From: a virus
Length of the DNA stretch: 24,677 bases
Reading direction: 5' to 3' (one strand)
IMG/VR virus record: IMGVR_UViG_3300049460_000241
Span: 1-24,677 of that record
The notes under the pieces were generated by a model that was not told where the DNA came from, did no database searches, and saw only the letters and a program-made list of their open reading frames with translations. The translations under genes and the position numbers were made by a program. Shown here one piece after another: positions 22,990 to 24,677 of this stretch. The first letter of the stretch is position 1. Every line of letters begins with the position of its first letter.

Positions 22990-23222
22990 AATTTGTAATC
23001 GCAATGTTTATAGTTGCGTGCATTGTCGCCAATTCAGATGGCCGTGTCGAATGTCTCCAGTTGGCCGCACAGAGTCCCACGTTGCCTCCGACGTGGTGGC
23101 CTCGGACACGCTTTCATGCGCCCGACATAAGTCGACCCAGTTGGGACGTTCGATCTGGCCGGAAGCAGACGCTCGCTATTTTTGAGCATTGATTTCGCCA
23201 GTCGCGTCATCGTTCATTCCTG

Positions 23223-23645
23223 TCACAGTTTGGAATCGAACACAAAGGATTGCTCGCCAACCGATGATGCCCAACTCGCGAGTTGAGAACCAAGTCGATT
23301 GATTGTTGCAGGCTCAAGCTCCACGGCGAACCGAGATCGAGCGCTTACAAGACGCGTACCATTTCTCTGGCACTCGACCTCAAGTGCCGAATGTCCAACC
23401 CCGTCGAAAACGAACACGCGCAGAACCAGCCAGCTATATGCATTCGGAGAATTCGAGCCGTTCTCAAAAACCACTTCGTCTGTAGATGACCGAGGAAATT
23501 CATGCAGAGTCCGACCGAACGTTTCTATCGCCTTCGGATAGTTGTAGAAATTGACTTCTGCTGCAAAGCCAGAGCCTTGCATGGAAAATCGAAGTTCCAG
23601 CATGCCATCGTGATCGCGCCACAGCGGCTCCAGGGTAAGTAGCAT
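23223..23645 (-). CDS. Immunity-like hypothetical protein (WapI/DUF6228-like pattern)
   Basis: A 140-residue protein from ATG 23645, with GGAG five bases upstream; in-frame starts at 23693 and 23711 would add a short basic leader. It is soluble and beta-rich: LTLEPLWRDHDGMLELRFSM, then FAAEVNFYNYPKAIETFGRT, HEFP, WLVLRVFVFDGVGHSALEVE and the end ELEPATINRLGSQLASWASS. The order of strands with a final helix recalls small immunity proteins of contact-dependent toxins (WapI type, DUF6228). No toxin gene is in view, so it would be an orphan. The match is by general pattern only. Confidence 0.55.
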   Translation of the reverse strand: MLLTLEPLWRDHDGMLELRFSMQGSGFAAEVNFYNYPKAIETFGRTLHEFPRSSTDEVVFENGSNSPNAYSWLVLRVFVFDGVGHSALEVECQRNGTRLVSARSRFAVELEPATINRLGSQLASWASSVGEQSFVFDSKL

Positions 23646-23742
23646 TCCAACTCCGACCTCATCTTTCCGGGGTGTCCGAACACTTTTTACCATACCCGGC
23701 AAGGGATCCAAACACCGAGATAGTCGGCGATCGAGCCGGCGA

Positions 23743-23772
23743 CAGCGACTGTCGCTTCATGGCCGAACACGG
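23743..23772 (+). repeat. Short dispersed repeat, copy 3
   Basis: CAGCGACTGTCGCTTCATGG and the next ten bases (through ACACGG) match copy 1 over the first 23 bases (two differences) and copy 2 over its last 27 (three differences). It lies between two leftward genes. Confidence 0.4.
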
Positions 23773-23782
23773 TATCGAAACC

Positions 23783-23995
23783 TTACGCCGACCCCCAGTA
23801 TTTGAACTGGTCAAGCTCATAAAGCACAAATGCGTCGAATGCGATGAAGCCTGCGGCCACCGCGATCGTCAATGTCATAGATGCCCACCGTTTGCGCTTA
23901 CCGAGTGAATAGGCAAGAAACGGCGCTGAAAGTATGCTGATTGGGGAAACAACGATCAATCCAAATACGACAAAAGCCCGCCAGTCATTCGACAT
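23783..23995 (-). CDS. Small two-helix membrane protein
   Basis: A 70-residue protein from ATG 23995. It has two membrane helices, AFVVFGLIVVSPISILSAPF and MTLTIAVAAGFIAFDAFVLY, separated by a basic loop SLGKRKRW that should face the cytoplasm. It ends ELDQFKYWGSA. There is no known motif. A weak ribosome site (GGATAGCAG) precedes the start. It is leftward and ends near the repeat copy 3. The gene is plausible by helix pattern and codon use, but it is short and unrecognised. Confidence 0.5.
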   Translation of the reverse strand: MSNDWRAFVVFGLIVVSPISILSAPFLAYSLGKRKRWASMTLTIAVAAGFIAFDAFVLYELDQFKYWGSA

Positions 23996-24266
23996 GTCTG
24001 CTATCCATTTTCCTTGAGGACGGTTAAAACCAGTCGACTCGAATTTCCGTAACGGTCAGATTAACCGCTTCGCACACAAAGCTGCGGACAGGTTCGCGTT
24101 CTCAGCTGCATCATTTGACGCACACGGTAAATCGGGACGTGCCGCAATTGTCAGCAATCCTCCCTTATATGTCGAGCGTCCATTGCTGGCCGATTGTCGT
24201 CGGATGAGTGGCGCGAGCCAGACCGGCGGAATTGGCGATTGTCGCTATAAATGGGGAAGTTTTGCG

Positions 24267-24283
24267 TGCTACAGATCTGCTAC
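24267..24283. repeat. Attachment-like 17-bp repeat, right copy
   Basis: TGCTACAGATCTGCTAC differs by one base from 18594-18610. The next bases (AGCAGG) extend the 11-base periodic pattern TGCTACAGATC / TGCTACAGCAG. It lies about 220 bases from the rubredoxin terminator and may mark the original chromosomal insertion point. Confidence 0.45.
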
Positions 24284-24501
24284 AGCAGGGGTGGCGATCC
24301 ATATCTGACGGGCCTTGCGCCTGTCATTCCACCCCCTGAACTACAGGGAGAGGACCAAACCAAAATGATCGCCGCAATCCCGCTATCGAACAAGGTCCGC
24401 GAGGATCGGGCGAGTCCAAATTCGCCAGCGAGCGCAGAGTATATCAAACACACCCAAACGCGAGGAGGGCCTGCAGGAGTGCCGAAGCCCGTCCCACAAA
24501 G

Positions 24502-24538
24502 CACACGGCCCAGCAGTCAAAGCCTGCTGGGCCGTGTG
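24502..24538 (-). terminator. Terminator of the rubredoxin gene
   Basis: A 15-bp perfect stem CACACGGCCCAGCAG / CTGCTGGGCCGTGTG with a 7-base loop. In the leftward direction it is followed by CTTTGTGGG, a poor T-tract, but the stem is very strong. It lies about 70 bases beyond the rubredoxin stop codon. Confidence 0.75.
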
Positions 24539-24609
24539 AACTGCACGGGCGACCTCTCCAGCGCGCGCAACGACCTAACGCAGCGCCCCGGCAGCCCGAT
24601 AAACCCGCC

Positions 24610-24677
24610 TCAGAACTCCACCACCGCGAACTCAGCCTTGCCCACGTCGCACAGCGGGCAGCGCCAGTCTTCGGGAA
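24610..24677 (-). CDS. Rubredoxin, C-terminal end
   Basis: The last 22 codons enter from the right edge: PEDWRCPLCDVGKAEFAVVEF then TGA at 24610-24612. The second CPxC iron-binding pair (CPLC), preceded by a WxC context and followed by GKAEF, is diagnostic of rubredoxins. These small cytoplasmic proteins hold one iron between four Cys and carry electrons, for example to alkane hydroxylase systems. The first CxxC pair is outside the window. It is an ordinary chromosomal gene and marks the host side of the junction. Confidence 0.88.
   Translation of the reverse strand, partial: PEDWRCPLCDVGKAEFAVVEF

Larger units (their letters stand above)
23996..24609. other. Gene-free stretch before rubredoxin
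   Basis: No convincing gene is present. It contains the right copy of the attachment-like repeat and the rubredoxin terminator. A leftward frame at 24280-24504 has no ribosome site and overlaps the terminator, so I do not call it. The sequence between 24284 and 24500 is Pro/Gly-codon-like and may be a recombination scar. Confidence 0.5.

Noticed and set aside
24323-24343. tRNA D-arm-like sequence on the minus strand (TAGTTCAGGGGGTGGAATGAC)
   Set aside because: No acceptor stem, anticodon arm or T-arm could be fitted around it, so it is not called as a tRNA although a tRNA-linked attachment site would have made sense.

Overview
The window reads as the right-hand part of a lambda-like (siphovirus) prophage in a GC-rich betaproteobacterium, followed by about 6 kb of non-phage sequence. 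The best guess for the host is Burkholderia or Paraburkholderia. This rests on the high-GC codon use, the tail/lysis gene types, the chromosomal-type genes at the right and a rubredoxin gene entering from the right edge. No integrase, repressor, capsid or terminase gene is in view, so the phage continues to the left.

Positions 1-11775 hold the tail module on the plus strand in lambda order: tail terminator (partial), tail tube, assembly chaperone G with a -1 frameshift extension (GT), tape measure, M-like and L-like tail-tip proteins, NlpC/P60 peptidase (K-like), J-like tip/host-specificity protein, and a beta-helix tail spike. Most tail-tip genes are coupled through ATGA or TGATG overlaps. 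Four intrinsic terminators sit inside this one-way operon, immediately before major genes, which suggests processive antitermination or stepwise expression.

Positions 11789-14179 hold a small VanZ-like membrane protein and the lysis cassette: GH24 endolysin, a four-helix membrane protein, a LydA-like holin, and overlapping Rz and Rz1 spanin genes. Between 14180 and 14488 lie two leftward terminators and an interlocked pair of inverted repeats able to fold as a pseudoknot. This is a candidate structured RNA.

Positions 14489-18521 look like accessory (moron) genes. They are a leftward pair (a GH73 glucosaminidase and a small exported lipoprotein-like partner), a rightward D12 adenine methyltransferase, an unrecognised protein with a membrane-active-looking C-terminus, and a convergent leftward gene with a HEPN-type R-x4-H motif like the Apea group. 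The last is a candidate phage-defence RNase. The pairing of glucosaminidase with an exported small protein recalls effector-immunity pairs.

Positions 18594-18610 and 24267-24283 carry a 17-bp sequence (16/17 identical) built of 11-bp tandem units. This looks like recombinase attachment or arm DNA, and may mark the prophage end and the far end of a 5.7-kb cargo segment. That segment holds a receiver-only response regulator, a Nudix hydrolase with a coupled small gene, several small membrane or exported proteins, a frameshifted gene, an immunity-like protein and a short dispersed repeat in three copies. The window ends in the 3' end of a rubredoxin gene with a strong terminator.
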